NCBI RefSeq assembly: GCF_963665355.1
Contig: NZ_OY762229.1
Coordinates: forward strand, 5,434,501-5,498,500
From: an uncultured Desulfobacter sp.
GTDB taxonomy: Bacteria; Desulfobacterota; Desulfobacteria; Desulfobacterales; Desulfobacteraceae
Length of the DNA: 64,000 nucleotides
Direction: 5' to 3'
Shown here: in pieces, positions 26,145-35,439 of the stretch
Layout of the letters: each line of letters opens with the position of its first letter
Numbering within the stretch: position 1 is the first letter of the stretch
Made by a program: the position numbers and the translations under genes
The notes under the pieces: model-generated
Seen by the model: only the letters and a program-made list of their open reading frames with translations
The model's database searches: none
What the model was told of the DNA's origin: nothing

Positions 26145-28379
26145 ATGCGTTTCAAAGACTTTAAGATTAAGATTAAAATTATCGTAATCGTTATTCTGGC
26201 TATTCTCATTTCAGTAGGCGTTGTGGGAAGTTACTCCCTTTACAGCACAATTCATCAGGTCCACGAAAATATTGCGGCTTTTGAAAAAGAGTTGATGGAC
26301 GAAGCCAGACAAAAGCTTATAGACTTGGTGGATTCGGTCTACACCATGATTGTAAAGGTTCATAGCCAAGCCGTTAAAACTGAAGATATAAAAAAGAGAT
26401 ATGGTTCAGAATTGAAAAATCTTGTGGACCTTCCTTATTCCATGATTAATAGGGCATATACACAAGCCCAGAAGGCATCCACTTCCATTGACGATCAAAA
26501 CATGGAAGCGGTCCAGCAAAAGATTGGGGCCGAAATTGAAGCATTGCGGTATGAGAACGGCAACTATTTCTGGATCAATGACACATACCCCAAAATGGTT
26601 CTTCATCCTACGGTACCGGCTTTGAATGGTAAAGACCTTTCCCAGTTTACCAAAAACGGGAAGGTCGTTACGGCCCAGGGCACCCAGACCCCCATGTTTG
26701 TGGAGATGGCACGCCAATGCAAGGACGCTGGAGAAGGATATGTCAGCTATCTTTGGCCTACCATTGAAGACACCAATAAATGGGGGAGAAAACTGTCCTA
26801 TGTCCGCTACTTCAAGCCGTGGAACTGGATCATCGGGACAGGCGTATACGTTGACAAAGCTGAAACAGACGCACAAAAAGTAGCCATAAACATTGTTTCT
26901 GATATGAAATATGGGGACAATGACTATTTTTATATCATTGACACCCAAGCCAATGTTCTGGCCCATTTAAATCAGGAGACCATTGGCAGAAATTTTATGG
27001 ACATAAAAGATTCTTCCGGAAGATTCATATTCAGGGAAATTATTGAGACGGCCAAATCCGACGGCCAAGGCCATATGAATTATACCTGGCCCAAAATCGG
27101 ATCTGAAAAAGATGAACCCAAAATTGGATATTTCCGATATTTCAAACCCTGGAACTGGATTGTTGTCACAGGTGTATATGTTGATGGTTTGCATACTAAA
27201 ATCGCGAATAAAAGAAAAGAGCTGAACAGAATGGTCCAACATCAGATCTTTTTTATGGCTGTCACCAATATTATACTCATAATCGCGGCTTTCTTCTGGG
27301 TAAGATTCATGGCCAAAAAATACATTGAACAGCCTTTGTCCCAGGGTGTTGATGTAGCCAACAGACTTGCCGAAGGAGACCTGAACGTCACCATTGAATC
27401 CAACAGCGATGATGAAATTGGACTGCTTCAAAATGCCATGAAGAACATGGTCCTATCACTTACCGATATTGTCGGCGAGGTCCAGAATGCTGTAAGCAGT
27501 GTTGCCGCCGGCAGTGAGGAGCTCAGTGCCACGTCTGAACAGATGTCCCAGGGCGCCACCCAACAGGCCGCCTCTGCGGAGCAGGCTTCAGCTTCCATGG
27601 AGGAGATGTCCGGCAATATCAGACAGAATGCCGATAATGCCCAGCAGACTGAACGTTTAGCGATCCAGGCTGCTGAAGACGCAGAGCAGGGCGGCCAGGC
27701 CGTCGCCCAAACCGTGGTGGCCATGAAAGAGATTGCCGACAAAATTCTGATTATCGAAGAGATTGCAAGACAGACCAATATGCTGGCATTAAATGCCGCC
27801 ATTGAGGCGGCCCGGGCCGGGGAGCACGGCAAGGGGTTTGCCGTGGTGGCAGATGCCGTCAGAAAACTTGCCGAACGTAGCCAGAGCGCCGCCAGTGAAA
27901 TCAGCCACTTGTCCACGTCCAGTGTTGAAATCGCTGAAAATGCCGGAACAATGCTCAATAAAATCGTTCCGGATATACGTAAAACATCCGAACTGGTCCA
28001 GGAAATCAATGCGGCCTCCACAGAACAGAGCACAGGTGCAGACCAGATAAACATAGCCCTGCAGCAACTGGATCAGGTGATCCAACAGAATGCCAGCTCG
28101 TCCGAGGAGATGTCCTCAACGGCAGAAGAGCTCTCGGCCCAGGCCGAACAGCTCCAGCAGGCGATCTCCTACTTCAGGGTCGGAAAAATGAAACCCGGCA
28201 GGCAGACCCCGAAAAAAGAAAAATACACATCCAATACAGAGCGGACAAACGGAAGTTGGGATGGCCTTAACCCAAAAACCATGGCCATTACCAACAGGCA
28301 GGATGCGATGGGCCAGGTCCGGGGTGTTATGCTGGATCTGGGAGAAGATTCCCTGGATGATGAATTTGAAAAATATTAG
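26145..28379 (+). CDS. Methyl-accepting chemotaxis protein with double Cache sensor
   Basis: The 744-residue receptor starts at the ATG at 26145 (GGAGGGCGGG upstream). It has a membrane helix at about 9-31, then a long periplasmic region with two similar Cache repeats. Each repeat contains 'YFWI/YFYI-N/I-D-T' (near residues 143 and 263) and 'RYFKPWNWI-V/I-x-TGVYVD' (near 223 and 333). A second membrane helix (about 367-388) leads to HAMP and the signalling domain, whose tip reads ARQTNMLALNAAIEAARAGE (near 543). Double Cache receptors bind small organic molecules such as acids or amino acids. The conserved tip will dock CheW and CheA, probably those encoded next door. The C-terminal tail of about 60 residues is polar and ends without the CheR-binding pentapeptide. 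Confidence 0.93.
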   Translation: MRFKDFKIKIKIIVIVILAILISVGVVGSYSLYSTIHQVHENIAAFEKELMDEARQKLIDLVDSVYTMIVKVHSQAVKTEDIKKRYGSELKNLVDLPYSMINRAYTQAQKASTSIDDQNMEAVQQKIGAEIEALRYENGNYFWINDTYPKMVLHPTVPALNGKDLSQFTKNGKVVTAQGTQTPMFVEMARQCKDAGEGYVSYLWPTIEDTNKWGRKLSYVRYFKPWNWIIGTGVYVDKAETDAQKVAINIVSDMKYGDNDYFYIIDTQANVLAHLNQETIGRNFMDIKDSSGRFIFREIIETAKSDGQGHMNYTWPKIGSEKDEPKIGYFRYFKPWNWIVVTGVYVDGLHTKIANKRKELNRMVQHQIFFMAVTNIILIIAAFFWVRFMAKKYIEQPLSQGVDVANRLAEGDLNVTIESNSDDEIGLLQNAMKNMVLSLTDIVGEVQNAVSSVAAGSEELSATSEQMSQGATQQAASAEQASASMEEMSGNIRQNADNAQQTERLAIQAAEDAEQGGQAVAQTVVAMKEIADKILIIEEIARQTNMLALNAAIEAARAGEHGKGFAVVADAVRKLAERSQSAASEISHLSTSSVEIAENAGTMLNKIVPDIRKTSELVQEINAASTEQSTGADQINIALQQLDQVIQQNASSSEEMSSTAEELSAQAEQLQQAISYFRVGKMKPGRQTPKKEKYTSNTERTNGSWDGLNPKTMAITNRQDAMGQVRGVMLDLGEDSLDDEFEKY

Positions 28380-28416
28380 ACAAAGACTATAAATCCAACC
28401 CGGAACAGGATAAAAA

Positions 28417-28457
28417 AAATGCCTTTCAATGTAATTCATTGGAAGGCATTTCTTTTT
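28417..28457. terminator. Rho-independent terminator after the chemoreceptor gene
   Basis: A 15-bp stem (28417-28431 with 28437-28451, one G-T pair) and five-base loop. The plus strand continues with CTTTTT, and an A-run precedes it, so it could also act from the other side. Confidence 0.85.
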
Positions 28458-28550
28458 ACCGCACATTCATCTAATTGCTTGACTCTTCTGGAAAACCGAT
28501 TAATATATTCTGAATTCATTCAATTGAAACTAAAAAAAAGGACGGAAATT

Positions 28551-28841
28551 TTGACCTGTACCAAATCAACACTCATTGAAGAAATATCAAACACATTTGA
28601 TCAAAACCCGTCTCAGTCCAAAGAAGTATTAGAAACCCTGATTGAAATTATAAAGTCCACTCTGGCGTCCGGTGAAGATATTATGATTTCCGGATTCGGG
28701 AAATTCCAGGTCATTGAAAAAACCGCCAGAAAGGGAAGAAATCCTGCCACAGGGGATGCCATGATGCTTGAAAAAAGACGGGTTGTTACCTTCAAATGTG
28801 CAGGCAAGCTCAAGGACAAAATCAACGAAAACGCCAAATAA
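28551..28841 (+). CDS. Integration host factor / HU-type DNA-bending protein
   Basis: I start this 96-residue protein at the TTG at 28551, because GGACGG precedes it and the result has the normal length of the family; no ATG lies at the right place, and starting upstream would add about 44 unconserved residues containing the terminator. The sequence has the HU/IHF fold: KSTLIEEIS, then DIMISGFGKFQVIEKTARKGRNPATGD, where the R-x-G-R-N-P-x-T-G arm inserts its proline into the DNA minor groove, and RRVVTFKCAGKLK. The pattern is closest to IHF-alpha. It is encoded alone, between terminator and recD2, on the plus strand. Confidence 0.82.
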   Translation: MTCTKSTLIEEISNTFDQNPSQSKEVLETLIEIIKSTLASGEDIMISGFGKFQVIEKTARKGRNPATGDAMMLEKRRVVTFKCAGKLKDKINENAK

Positions 28842-28883
28842 GACCGAACAGTAACCGTTTTCTTCTTTTTTTCCTGGCAGCGA

Positions 28884-31430
28884 TCATATTTTAACCTCCT
28901 TTGAGAGCAAGCCTTTAAGTGCTGTCTGGCGGCGGCTGACATCCTGGTTTCTCACAGCCATGCCTAAAGCCCTCCGGGTCCCCACAAACACGGCCAGTTT
29001 TCTGGCACGTGTAATTCCCGTGTAAATCAGATTGCGGAAAAGCATTTTGAAATGCTGGGTCAATACCGGAATGATGACCACCTCAAATTCACTTCCCTGG
29101 GATTTATGGATGGTGACGGCATAGGCCAGGTCAAGTTCCATGATGTCTGCCTGATGATAGTCCACCATGCGGTTATCCGGCAGGAAACGGACCGTGCAGG
29201 TGATATCCATGGTGTTAATCCTGTCAATGATGCCGATGTCTCCGTTGAACACCCCCAAGTCATAGTTGTTTTTTTTGTGGATCACCCGGTCTCCGGTTCT
29301 GAACACCCGCCGCCCCACGGTGAGCTGGGCCTTGCCTGAACCCATGGGATTAAAGCTGTCCTGGATCTCACGGTTCAAAGAAAGTGTTCCCAGACTGCCC
29401 CGGGTCATGGGAGAAAGAATCTGAATTTCCGTACCTTGCCCCAGGTATTTGGGAATCCACTCCAAATATAATTTTTTCACCGCATCCACGGCAGACAGGC
29501 CATAATGCAAGGAGGACCACGGGTGAACCTTTTCCAGTACCGCCATCAGTTCTTCAATGCGATTTTCAGTGCCTGCCAGGCGATCCAGATCCACATGGGC
29601 AAATTTTTTAGGTATCGCAATTTCTGTCTCCCAGGGCGAGCACGTCTCGTCAACCCTGAATTCATACAAATCACCATGATCTTCGTCTTTGGCGTCACTC
29701 AGATCCGAACCCTCCTGAACAGCACTGCCGTTGGACGTTTCCGGATCGCCGCGCATATATAAACGCTTGACCCGGCCCACAAAAGAGATCTGCTCCTGGG
29801 TGGCTTCATCGGAATCGATGAACAGACAGTCGGTTCCGTCCTGCCAGATGGACGGATGCTTAAACGGGCTTTTTATCCATGGCATCAGGCCCTTATTGAT
29901 CTGGTGGGCAAATTTTATGATCATGGAGGACTGGGCCTGGCGGAACACCTGGGTCAACCGGAAACACGGAACCGCATTTGAGGCTATGATATCCTTGAGC
30001 ACGTCGCCCGCCCCCACCGACGGCAACTGGTCGTAATCACCGATGAATACCACCTGGCTTTGCCTGGGCACGGCTTTAAGCAGACACGCTGTCAGACTGA
30101 TATCCAGCATGGAGCACTCGTCCACCACCAGGAAATCCGTCTTTAACGGTGAGTCCTCATTTCGTTTAAATCCGCCGGCTTTCCAGCCCAGAAGCCGGTG
30201 AATGGTTTTGGCCGGTTTTCCGATCACTTCACCCATACGCTGGGCAGCCCGTCCAGTAGGCGCGGCCAGCATCACCTTCAGGCCCATGGCCTCCAGCAGG
30301 CGGACCATCACCCGGGTGGCCGTTGTTTTGCCGCATCCGGGGCCCCCTGTGAGCACAGAGAACTGCTGCTGGACAACCCCCTTAACGGCAGCGGCCTGTT
30401 CAGCGGAAAGCTGCATTTGAAAACGCTGGCAGTACAAGGCCACCCACCGGTCAATCCGGGTCTGGTCAAAGGACCGTTCCGGCCCTGGATCCAAAAGACG
30501 CCTTGCCACATACGCTTCGTCAAAATACAAAGATCTGGCATAGTAACAGGCTGCGAAGTCTCCTTTGTCATCAACCAGGTCCCGGCGCATCAAAAGCCGC
30601 TGGGTTTCCATGTCCGCCAAAAAGGCTTCAAGCTGCCGGGACAGATCAAGCTTGAGCAGATCCTCCACCTGTTCCCTGATCTGGGGAAAGGTCAGGTAAC
30701 AATGCCCGAACTCCCGGGCCGCGGAGAGCACATGGCGGATACCTGCGGTAATTCGTGGAGGACTGTCCGTCCCAAGGCCGATGCTTAAGGCCACCTTATC
30801 AGCGGTAAAAAAACCAATACCGAAAAAATCCGCTGCAAGCCGATAGGGGTCCTGGGTAATCCAGGCAATGGCGTTTTGGCCGTACTCCTTATATATTCGA
30901 ACGGAAAACAGAGTAGAGATCCCGTGGGACTGCAGAAACATCATCACATCCCGGATGGCCCGGTGCTCCTCCCACGCCGTTGAAATCATTTTAAGCTTCT
31001 TGTGGGCAATCCCCGGCACCTCCATAAGGCGCTCAATATCGGATTCAAACACATCCAGGGTCTGGTCCTTGAAATATCCCACAATTTTTTTTGCGGTTTT
31101 GGGCCCCACCCCTTTGATCATCCCGGAACCCAGATATTTTTCCAGGGCAGACGCCGTGGCAGGCTTTTTCTCCCTGGCATGCACGGCCTTGAACTGGCGA
31201 CCGAATTTCGGATGCACCGTCCATGCCCCTTCAAATTCCATGGTGGCACCGGCAAACACCTTTGTCTGATGGACCACCACGGTTTCCCGACTGCCCGGTC
31301 GATCAAAGGGCAGCACCTTTAAAATCGACCAGCCATTGTCCGGGTTATGAAATGTGACCCGGTCCACAACACCTTTTAAGACCTCGTTGATATGGCCGGT
31401 ATCAGGCAATGTATCAGTGATCTGGTTCAT
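28884..31430 (-). CDS. recD2: RecD2-type ATP-dependent DNA helicase
   Basis: The 848-residue superfamily 1B helicase works without RecBC. The ATG at 31430 gives the family's usual short lead before VLKGVVDRVTFHNPDNGWSIL; the open frame extends further upstream without a conserved sequence. After the N-terminal OB-like domain comes a helix-hairpin-helix region (YLGSGMIKGVGPKTAKKIV). The helicase core follows: Walker A TGGPGCGKTT, Walker B VVDECSMLD, motif III GDYDQLPSVGAG, motif IV QVFRQ, motif V/VI YAVTIHKSQGSEFE and YTGITRARK. An insertion of about 70 residues, very acidic (DLSDAKDEDHGDL), lies between motif IV and the C-terminal SH3/UvrD-like part. It unwinds DNA 5'-3' in repair. Confidence 0.92.
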   Translation of the reverse strand: MNQITDTLPDTGHINEVLKGVVDRVTFHNPDNGWSILKVLPFDRPGSRETVVVHQTKVFAGATMEFEGAWTVHPKFGRQFKAVHAREKKPATASALEKYLGSGMIKGVGPKTAKKIVGYFKDQTLDVFESDIERLMEVPGIAHKKLKMISTAWEEHRAIRDVMMFLQSHGISTLFSVRIYKEYGQNAIAWITQDPYRLAADFFGIGFFTADKVALSIGLGTDSPPRITAGIRHVLSAAREFGHCYLTFPQIREQVEDLLKLDLSRQLEAFLADMETQRLLMRRDLVDDKGDFAACYYARSLYFDEAYVARRLLDPGPERSFDQTRIDRWVALYCQRFQMQLSAEQAAAVKGVVQQQFSVLTGGPGCGKTTATRVMVRLLEAMGLKVMLAAPTGRAAQRMGEVIGKPAKTIHRLLGWKAGGFKRNEDSPLKTDFLVVDECSMLDISLTACLLKAVPRQSQVVFIGDYDQLPSVGAGDVLKDIIASNAVPCFRLTQVFRQAQSSMIIKFAHQINKGLMPWIKSPFKHPSIWQDGTDCLFIDSDEATQEQISFVGRVKRLYMRGDPETSNGSAVQEGSDLSDAKDEDHGDLYEFRVDETCSPWETEIAIPKKFAHVDLDRLAGTENRIEELMAVLEKVHPWSSLHYGLSAVDAVKKLYLEWIPKYLGQGTEIQILSPMTRGSLGTLSLNREIQDSFNPMGSGKAQLTVGRRVFRTGDRVIHKKNNYDLGVFNGDIGIIDRINTMDITCTVRFLPDNRMVDYHQADIMELDLAYAVTIHKSQGSEFEVVIIPVLTQHFKMLFRNLIYTGITRARKLAVFVGTRRALGMAVRNQDVSRRQTALKGLLSKEVKI

Positions 31431-31601
31431 ATCGAAACACCATACAGGACACGGCAGGCCAAAACAACTCATTTTGACACAGACTTTGGCACCACGCGCC
31501 TTTCGGAATCCAGCGCCACAGTCCGTATCAAGACTTGACATCTTTTATTTTGAAATGATAAACCAGCCATTATCCACATAATTCAAATACGAGCGGATTC
31601 C

Positions 31602-33446
31602 ATGACCACGCCAACTGATCACACCACCCAAGCAGTAAAAAACATTTCACCGACAGATGTACAAAAACAGAATCTGATTTCCCAGTGGGCCTTTGATACC
31701 CGCCCCATATTGGGCCGATTCCATTTATGGCTGGAGGATGTACGCATTCACTGGTTCAGCGACGAGTCCCAGAGAAAAATCAAACGCCGCCATATGGATG
31801 CGGTCTCCTTTACCGACGGGCGCACCGAAAAAATGCTGGCCGTCACAGCCGCCGTCACAGCCTTAGGCACCCGGCTGTTCGGCCGGTATGGGGAAGGAAA
31901 GGGATTGCCCAAAGAAGAGCTGAACATGGTGAAGAAAGATGCTGATGCCATTTCCGCCTACGCCATGAGCGAAAGCCTGTGGTACCTGTCCCGCACCCTG
32001 CCGGAAAACCATGCCATCATGGTCTGCCTGGGCGAAGGACTGATGCCCAAGGCCGGGGAAACCGCAGAGATGGGTGCCAACCCCCTGCTGGGATTCGGCA
32101 GAATCTATGCCCGGCCCCAGGTGGCCAATTTTCTTGAAGACCGGGTTCTGAGGCTGATTAACGACCCTGAATACCCGTGGGAAAAATTTTCCCGGGATAT
32201 CCAGAAACGGGACATCACCGTGTGGGGTGCCGCCATCGATACCCTGGAAAACACCTCCCGATTTGCCAAGGGAGAAACCACAGGTCCCATGAGTGTGTTT
32301 CATCTTTTTGACCAGGCCTTGATCATCAGTGACCAGTATGAAGGATATATGGGGTGCCTGGTACTCCCGGAACAGGTTGTGGAGCGTGCCGCCTTTAAAT
32401 CCATTCTGGTCAATTACTTCACCCCTCGTCATATGGTTATGGACGCCATCCAGGATACCTTCCCCGGAATCAGGGCTGAACATGTCCATGTCTGGACCCT
32501 TACCGGGGATGCCCGCCGTAAAAGAATAAGCAAACTTTGGGACCAGTGGCGGGATGCCGGAGCCCATCTTGTTGACGAAAGCTGGACCCTGCCCACAGGA
32601 ATAGCACCGTTCACAGATTCAGGCACCTATGCGCCCACCTTTGCAGTCAAAACCTGGACCGATGACAAGGGCGACCTGCACCTGCTGGTGGTGGACGGTT
32701 ATGCCGCCTCGGCCGAAGCCATGCAGGCGGCCAGTCTGTCCGGCATTCTGGGCCTGAATGTATCCCTTGCCGTGCTATCATCAAAATTCAAGCTGCCCTA
32801 TGACAAGGATGCCGCGGCCATGAAGCTGGATCCCCGGGACAACAATTTTGCCACAAAACTTGAGCAGGATCTGTTTGAAACCGATGTATCCGAAGAGATG
32901 ATTGAAAATTACCGCAACAGCATTTTAGAAGCCGGGAACGCCGGCATCCCCTTAAAACCGCGCACCATCAATGCAGGCGACCTGATTGCCGCAAAAAAAT
33001 GGCAGACCCTGGCCGTGTCCGGATACATGCTGCCCGATCCTTACAGCGGTGCCAAGGGCGTTACACAAATCAGTGAGGATACCTGGGAAGTCACTGTCAG
33101 GGTCACTTCAGAATTCGGGGATAAGGCCATCACCTTTGCCCTTCGCCTGATAGAATCTTTGCAGCACAGCAAACTGGTATTCTCCCCGCTTCTCAACCGG
33201 TTTTTCAAGGGCGAGGATTTCAGAACCCGGGCTGTTAAAATTTCAGACTCAGGAAGGATCCGCAACGAACTTCAGACACTTTGCACAGAAGCGTTAGAGC
33301 ACTTTGGAGACAAAATGGTGGTGCGCTTTGACAAAATTTCACCGGGTACCATCTCCGATGCCGAACAGGAAATGCTTAAAGAAATTCTGGCGTGGTACAA
33401 GGAGAACTATCCGATCTGGTTTGACTGGCTTGAACTATCTATATAG
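31602..33446 (+). CDS. Large conserved-looking protein of unknown function
   Basis: The 614-residue protein has no signal peptide or membrane segment. The composition is that of a soluble enzyme: RFHLWLEDVRIHWF at the start, a helical part with SESLWYLSRTLPENHAIMVCLGEGLMP, a repeated-strand region (TWTDDKGDLHLLVVDGYAASAEAMQAASL), and a C-terminal helical end FDWLELSI. No cofactor motif, Walker box or metal cluster can be seen. The ATG at 31602 has no strong ribosome-binding site (GAGCGGA upstream). It lies divergent to recD2 and converges with the GntR gene, overlapping it by eight bases, so it stands as a single gene. I do not recognise the family. Confidence 0.75.
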   Translation: MTTPTDHTTQAVKNISPTDVQKQNLISQWAFDTRPILGRFHLWLEDVRIHWFSDESQRKIKRRHMDAVSFTDGRTEKMLAVTAAVTALGTRLFGRYGEGKGLPKEELNMVKKDADAISAYAMSESLWYLSRTLPENHAIMVCLGEGLMPKAGETAEMGANPLLGFGRIYARPQVANFLEDRVLRLINDPEYPWEKFSRDIQKRDITVWGAAIDTLENTSRFAKGETTGPMSVFHLFDQALIISDQYEGYMGCLVLPEQVVERAAFKSILVNYFTPRHMVMDAIQDTFPGIRAEHVHVWTLTGDARRKRISKLWDQWRDAGAHLVDESWTLPTGIAPFTDSGTYAPTFAVKTWTDDKGDLHLLVVDGYAASAEAMQAASLSGILGLNVSLAVLSSKFKLPYDKDAAAMKLDPRDNNFATKLEQDLFETDVSEEMIENYRNSILEAGNAGIPLKPRTINAGDLIAAKKWQTLAVSGYMLPDPYSGAKGVTQISEDTWEVTVRVTSEFGDKAITFALRLIESLQHSKLVFSPLLNRFFKGEDFRTRAVKISDSGRIRNELQTLCTEALEHFGDKMVVRFDKISPGTISDAEQEMLKEILAWYKENYPIWFDWLELSI

Positions 33447-34128
33447 TGTTTGAATTTTTCTCTCGATTCATTCGCTCAATGCTTGAAATGGCGTGGGCCT
33501 TGACACCGGCAATGTGCCCGGCCAGGACAGTCCTTGCGCCCTCAAGATTACCTGAGGCAATATTATCATAAAGCCGGATATGCTCGTCATCCACCTTTTC
33601 CATGGGGGTGACGAAAAGAATGTTGCCCCGGTATTTCAGATAGAGCAGGTCATACAGATCTTTTAGACAGGCCACCCTTATGCGGTTTCCCGACAGTTCT
33701 GCCAGGGTCATGTGAAACTCCATGTCCTTGATCAGTCGGTCCTTTAGAAAAATATCCCTGACCGCATCCAGATGACTGTCCAGTGCCTTTTTCAATTTTT
33801 TAAGTTTTGCCTTGGTCATGCCGGAAATGGTATCCGGCAGCAGGGAGACCTCAATGAGTTCCCTGAAATCATAAATTTCAATGATCTCTGAAAGGCTGAT
33901 GTTCTCCGTGTAATATCCACGGTTGGGTTCATGGCGGACCAGACCCTGGATCTCAAGGCGCTTCAGGGCCTGGATCACCGGGGTGGTGCTCATATTCAGG
34001 CGTTTGGCCAGGTCTCCGTAAGAAATTTTCTGGCCCGGAATGATTTCATTTGAAAAAAACATACGCCGGATGCCGTTGTATGCTTCTAAAGTGAAATCAT
34101 CTTTTGATTTTTTAGTTTTTGTTCCCAT
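33439..34128 (-). CDS. GntR-family regulator, FadR subfamily
   Basis: The 229-residue protein starts at the ATG at 34128 (GAAGGA upstream); the TTG four codons earlier is less likely. The N-terminal winged helix reads LEAYNGIRRMFFSNEIIPGQKISYGDLAKRLNMSTTPVIQALKRLE, with the usual PGx-hSY-x-xLA-x-xh pattern. The rest is an all-helical FCD ligand-binding domain, with conserved D/H residues (for example HMTLAELSGN and DDEHIRLYDNIASGN). Members respond to organic acids or acyl-CoA. Divergent placement to the 2-oxoacid oxidoreductase operon, and the inverted CCTGTAACT motifs between them, make this its likely local regulator. The effector is probably a 2-oxo acid or its CoA product, but this is an inference. 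Confidence 0.87.
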   Translation of the reverse strand: MGTKTKKSKDDFTLEAYNGIRRMFFSNEIIPGQKISYGDLAKRLNMSTTPVIQALKRLEIQGLVRHEPNRGYYTENISLSEIIEIYDFRELIEVSLLPDTISGMTKAKLKKLKKALDSHLDAVRDIFLKDRLIKDMEFHMTLAELSGNRIRVACLKDLYDLLYLKYRGNILFVTPMEKVDDEHIRLYDNIASGNLEGARTVLAGHIAGVKAHAISSIERMNREKNSNTI

Positions 34129-34176
34129 AAATTCCTTCAATATACCAACACCAGGGCAAAAGCAACGAGATTTCAG

Positions 34177-34254
34177 CCTGTAACTCCTTAATTTTTACTT
34201 ATAAATCAATATACTTTTATTTTCAAATTTCTTGACAATTAATACAGTTACAGG
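34177..34254. promoter_or_regulatory. Inverted CCTGTAACT motifs, candidate GntR operators
   Basis: CCTGTAACT occurs at 34177-34185 and its exact reverse complement AGTTACAGG at 34246-34254. The second copy overlaps the spacer of the predicted oxidoreductase promoter, the position of a repressor site. Confidence 0.4.
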
Positions 34255-34260
34255 TTAATT
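34232..34260 (+). promoter_or_regulatory. Putative promoter of the oxidoreductase operon
   Basis: TTGACA (34232-34237), 17 bases, then TTAATT (34255-34260, a weak -10). It is 64 bases before the ATG, which has AAGGAG eight bases upstream. Confidence 0.45.
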
Positions 34261-34323
34261 TTTTATTCATTTAATCAAAAATCTGATCACATATTTAATA
34301 TAAAACTAACCAAGGAGTTAAGC

Positions 34324-35439
34324 ATGGCATTCGCATTCATGGAAGGAAATGAGGCCATTGCCAGGGGAGCCATTGCCGCCGGCTGCAATTTTTTTGCAGG
34401 CTACCCCATTACCCCGGCCACAACAATCTTCAACAATATGCTTAAAATGCTGCCTCCCCAAGGCGGCATCTGTATGCAGGGAGAGGATGAGATCGCCTCC
34501 ATGGGATATTGCATCGGCGCCTCCATGGCCGGAAAAAAAGCGCTGACCGCCACCTCCGGCCCCGGCATCAGCCTGTATTCGGAGAATATCTCCTTTGCCA
34601 TCGGCAGTGAAATCCCCCTGGTTATCGTTAATGTACAGCGCTTAGGCCCCTCCACAGGGTCAGCCACCCGGGGGGCGGATGGCGATATTCAGTTCATGCG
34701 CTGGGGCAATACCGGAGGGGTTCCGGTCATTGTCTTGGCCCCCAAGGATATAAAAGATTGTTACACTTTGACCTTTACGGCGTTCAACTATGCCGAACGT
34801 TTCCGGTGCCCCGTATTTATCGCTGCCAACAAGGAGCTTGGCATGACCAAGGAGACCTTTGACATGGACACCCTTGTACTGCCCGAGAAGGTGGAAAGAA
34901 CCAGGTTTAAAGGAAAAAACTTTCTTCCCTTTGCCGCAGAGCCGGACAAGGCCCCGGCTTTTCTACCCATCGGCGGCTCAACCCTGGTGCGCCAGACCTC
35001 ATCCACCCATGGCCCGGACGGGTATATCACCATTGATCCGGAAGTTATTGCAGCAGGCCAGGCACGCCTGAGAAACAAGATTCTTGCCTTCAGGGAGGAA
35101 CTCTCCCTGTACGAAAAAAATTTTTTACCCGGCACGGATACCCTGGTGATCTCCTATGGCATTACCAGCCGGGCCGTGGATGAAGCGGCAAGGGTCATGG
35201 CTGAAAAAGGCAGGCCCGTGTCCACCCTGTCCCTTAAAACCATCTGGCCGGTACCGGAACAGGTGCTGGTAAAAGCAGCCCTCATGTTTTCCCGTATCCT
35301 TGTTGTGGAGATGAACCTGGGCCAGTATGTCAACGAAATCCGCAGAGTGCTTTCAGGCAAACAAATTGACTTTTACGGACAGATGAACGGAGCATTAATT
35401 GCACCGGCAACGATTATGGAGGCCATTGAAAATGAATAG
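34324..35439 (+). CDS. 2-oxoacid:ferredoxin oxidoreductase, alpha subunit (KorA/VorB type)
   Basis: The 371-residue protein has the alpha-subunit (POR-N) signature near the start: AGYPITPATTIFNNM, and then ATSGPGISLYSENISFAIG and VQRLGPSTGSATRGADGDIQ, the CoA- and pyrimidine-binding part. Its C-terminal transketolase-C-like part (ISYGITSRAVDEAARV) has the usual VVEMNLGQYVNEIRR end. These enzymes oxidatively decarboxylate a 2-oxo acid to acyl-CoA and pass two electrons to ferredoxin, or run in reverse. The length and motifs fit the KorA/VorB/IorA-like group (2-oxoglutarate, branched-chain or aryl 2-oxo acids); which acid cannot be told. Its stop overlaps the next gene's ATG by eight bases (ATGAATAG). 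Confidence 0.88.
   Translation: MAFAFMEGNEAIARGAIAAGCNFFAGYPITPATTIFNNMLKMLPPQGGICMQGEDEIASMGYCIGASMAGKKALTATSGPGISLYSENISFAIGSEIPLVIVNVQRLGPSTGSATRGADGDIQFMRWGNTGGVPVIVLAPKDIKDCYTLTFTAFNYAERFRCPVFIAANKELGMTKETFDMDTLVLPEKVERTRFKGKNFLPFAAEPDKAPAFLPIGGSTLVRQTSSTHGPDGYITIDPEVIAAGQARLRNKILAFREELSLYEKNFLPGTDTLVISYGITSRAVDEAARVMAEKGRPVSTLSLKTIWPVPEQVLVKAALMFSRILVVEMNLGQYVNEIRRVLSGKQIDFYGQMNGALIAPATIMEAIENE

Noticed and set aside
27428..28054. 208-codon open frame on the minus strand opposite the chemoreceptor gene
   Set aside because: It is a mirror of the Ala-rich signalling domain. It has no ribosome-binding site and shows no family features.
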